Assembly: GCA_023396345.1 (NCBI GenBank)
Contig: JAEWWO010000115.1
Span: 1 to 6,833, forward strand
Direction: 5' to 3'
Length of the DNA stretch: 6,833 nucleotides
Source of the DNA: Bacteroidota bacterium
GTDB lineage: Bacteria; Bacteroidota; Bacteroidia; Chitinophagales; Chitinophagaceae
Shown: positions 5,602-6,833 of the stretch, piece after piece
Position numbering within the stretch: the first letter of the stretch is position 1
Layout of the letters: every line of letters starts with the position of its first letter
The notes under the pieces: model-generated
What the model was told of the DNA's origin: nothing
Databases searched by the model: none
Seen by the model: the letters and a program-made list of their open reading frames with translations, nothing else
Position numbers and translations under genes: made by a program

Positions 5602-6833
5602 CTAATAATTTGGATTCTGTGTTAAGTTCGATACCTCAATTTCTTCCTGCGGAATAGGAAAAACTTCATGTTTACCCGAAACAAAGCCAAGAGGACCTAA
5701 AACAGTTGCGGCTTTTCCTGTTCTTACCAGATCAAAAAATCTTTCTCCCTCACTGGCAAACTCAAGTCTGCGCTCGTTAATAATAGCATCAAATAAGGTG
5801 GCACCAGTGGCGGTTATGTCATGAGCGTTATCTTTAAAAGCCCTTCTGCGTACCATATTTAGATATTGCTGAGCTTTGGTATCATTATTTGTTTTATTAA
5901 AAGCTTCGGCAGCCATTAATAAAACATCCGAATAGCGAATGGTACGGTAGTTATTTAAATAATTCAGTTCAATCTGACCCGAAGTTTGTCCTTTTCTGGG
6001 TTGTAATTTATTGTGATAAAGACCGGTGTTTTTATAAGGTGCTACCTGATAGGTTATCCCGTAAGAAGGATGCGCATTTTTGTATGCCTCAATATCCAGG
6101 AGGGTTGCATCTTTTCTTTGATCTCCGGCTGTGTAGGCATTTGCCAGAGCCCTTGTGGGCAGGTTTGTGCTCCAACCGGGCGCATAAGGCATTTCTGCGC
6201 TACCGGTGATTCCTCTTACACCAGCCTGCTGCACGGCATAGTTGCCCTGTCCTCTTGTAGTGCCTCCCCAGTTCCAATAAGGAGAGCTGTTGGAATATTG
6301 TATTTCAAAAACAGACTCCGGTCCGTTTTCTCCACTAACCAAATAAATAGAGGCATAATCATCTACCAAAGAGAAGGCATTGGCATTGATAATGCTTTCC
6401 AATACAGGAGCAGCTTCGCTGTGCTTATTTTGATATAAATATACTTTTCCAAGCAATGCCTGTGCTGCATATTTGGTTATTCTTCCTTTTTGTACCTGTA
6501 CATTTGGCAGTACTGCAACCGCATCTGTAAGATCTTTTTCTATTTGTGCATATACTTCAGTCTTTGCAGTTCTTTTCAATTGTCTGGAATCTGCAAGGCT
6601 GAGGCGCTTGTCAACGAAAAGGGGAACATCTCCAAACAGCTTCACCAAAGAAAAATAGTAAAAAGCTCTAAGGAAAAGCACTTCGCCGTATAGCGCATCT
6701 TTTCCTGCAAAATCAACTTTTTCTCCTGCCATATTTGTTTCCCGATATTGAATCATATAGTTGGCGCGATTAACTCCTTCAAAAGCAGATTGCCACAATT
6801 CTCTAAGGGTTGAGTTTACTGGATTTACGGTAA
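5602..6833 (-). CDS. SusD/RagB-family outer-membrane glycan-binding lipoprotein, N-terminus missing
   Basis: SusD-type partner of a SusC TonB-dependent transporter: it captures oligosaccharide at the cell surface and closes like a lid over the transporter. The frame is open to the right edge, so the start, signal peptide and roughly the first 80-130 residues lie outside. The TTG at 6798 is an internal Leu codon in the stretch LRELWQSAFEGVNRAN. The 409 visible residues show classic SusD marks in order: EVLFLRAFYYFSLVKLFGDV (TPR helix pair), EKDLTDAVAVLP, KYAAQALLGKVYL, a central loop-rich region, YRTIRYSDVLLMAAEAFN, RRLEFASEGERFFDLVR and the C-terminal EVFPIPQEEIEVS...LTQNPNY end. The C-terminus is complete, with a TAG stop. 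It is the most upstream gene visible in the operon. A susC-like gene is expected directly upstream. Substrate is inferred as beta-glucan from the GH16 downstream, since SusD sequence alone does not show it. Confidence 0.95.
   Translation of the reverse strand, partial: TVNPVNSTLRELWQSAFEGVNRANYMIQYRETNMAGEKVDFAGKDALYGEVLFLRAFYYFSLVKLFGDVPLFVDKRLSLADSRQLKRTAKTEVYAQIEKDLTDAVAVLPNVQVQKGRITKYAAQALLGKVYLYQNKHSEAAPVLESIINANAFSLVDDYASIYLVSGENGPESVFEIQYSNSSPYWNWGGTTRGQGNYAVQQAGVRGITGSAEMPYAPGWSTNLPTRALANAYTAGDQRKDATLLDIEAYKNAHPSYGITYQVAPYKNTGLYHNKLQPRKGQTSGQIELNYLNNYRTIRYSDVLLMAAEAFNKTNNDTKAQQYLNMVRRRAFKDNAHDITATGATLFDAIINERRLEFASEGERFFDLVRTGKAATVLGPLGFVSGKHEVFPIPQEEIEVSNLTQNPNY

Noticed and set aside
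6013..6693. Plus-strand open frames opposite the SusD gene
   Set aside because: The minus strand there encodes an unbroken canonical SusD sequence; the plus-strand frames have Cys/Ser-rich, low-meaning translations without domains.

Overview
The window looks like part of a Bacteroidota polysaccharide-utilisation locus (PUL). The evidence is a SusD-family protein, a run of short-spaced surface-lipoprotein genes with PKD domains, two family 16 glycoside hydrolases (GH16), AT-rich leaders without a strong Shine-Dalgarno sequence, and moderately low GC. Genus cannot be read from the sequence; a Sphingobacteriales- or Chitinophagales-like environmental member is a guess. The likely substrate is a beta-1,3-glucan (laminarin-type) or a mixed-linkage beta-glucan. 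This is inferred from the GH16 laminarinase-type catalytic domain and the PKD/CBM-like binding proteins.

Left arm, plus strand (1-1977): a calcineurin-like metallophosphoesterase cut by the left edge of the window, followed 55 bases later by a lipoprotein with a divergent GH16 domain. A strong 13-bp hairpin at 1994-2027 sits between the convergent gene ends and can serve both strands.

Right arm, minus strand, read from right to left (6833-2047): a SusD-like protein cut by the right edge, a 524-residue lipoprotein with two PKD domains and two tandem CBM-like repeats, a 292-residue PKD lipoprotein of SusE/SusF-like position, and a PKD-GH16 lipoprotein. Spacers are 44, 17 and 17 bases, so one operon is likely, and a SusC-type TonB-dependent transporter gene is expected just beyond the right edge. 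Together these would capture a glucan at the cell surface, cut it, and pass oligosaccharides to the SusC/D importer.

The most notable oddity is that the PKD-GH16 gene carries an in-frame TAA inside its PKD domain, exactly where the three other PKD domains of this operon have a conserved tyrosine. Downstream of it the GH16 catalytic domain is intact but has lost its signal peptide. This is either a very recent nonsense mutation or a sequence error. No RNA genes, CRISPR arrays, insertion sequences or gene-free stretches over 300 bases were seen.
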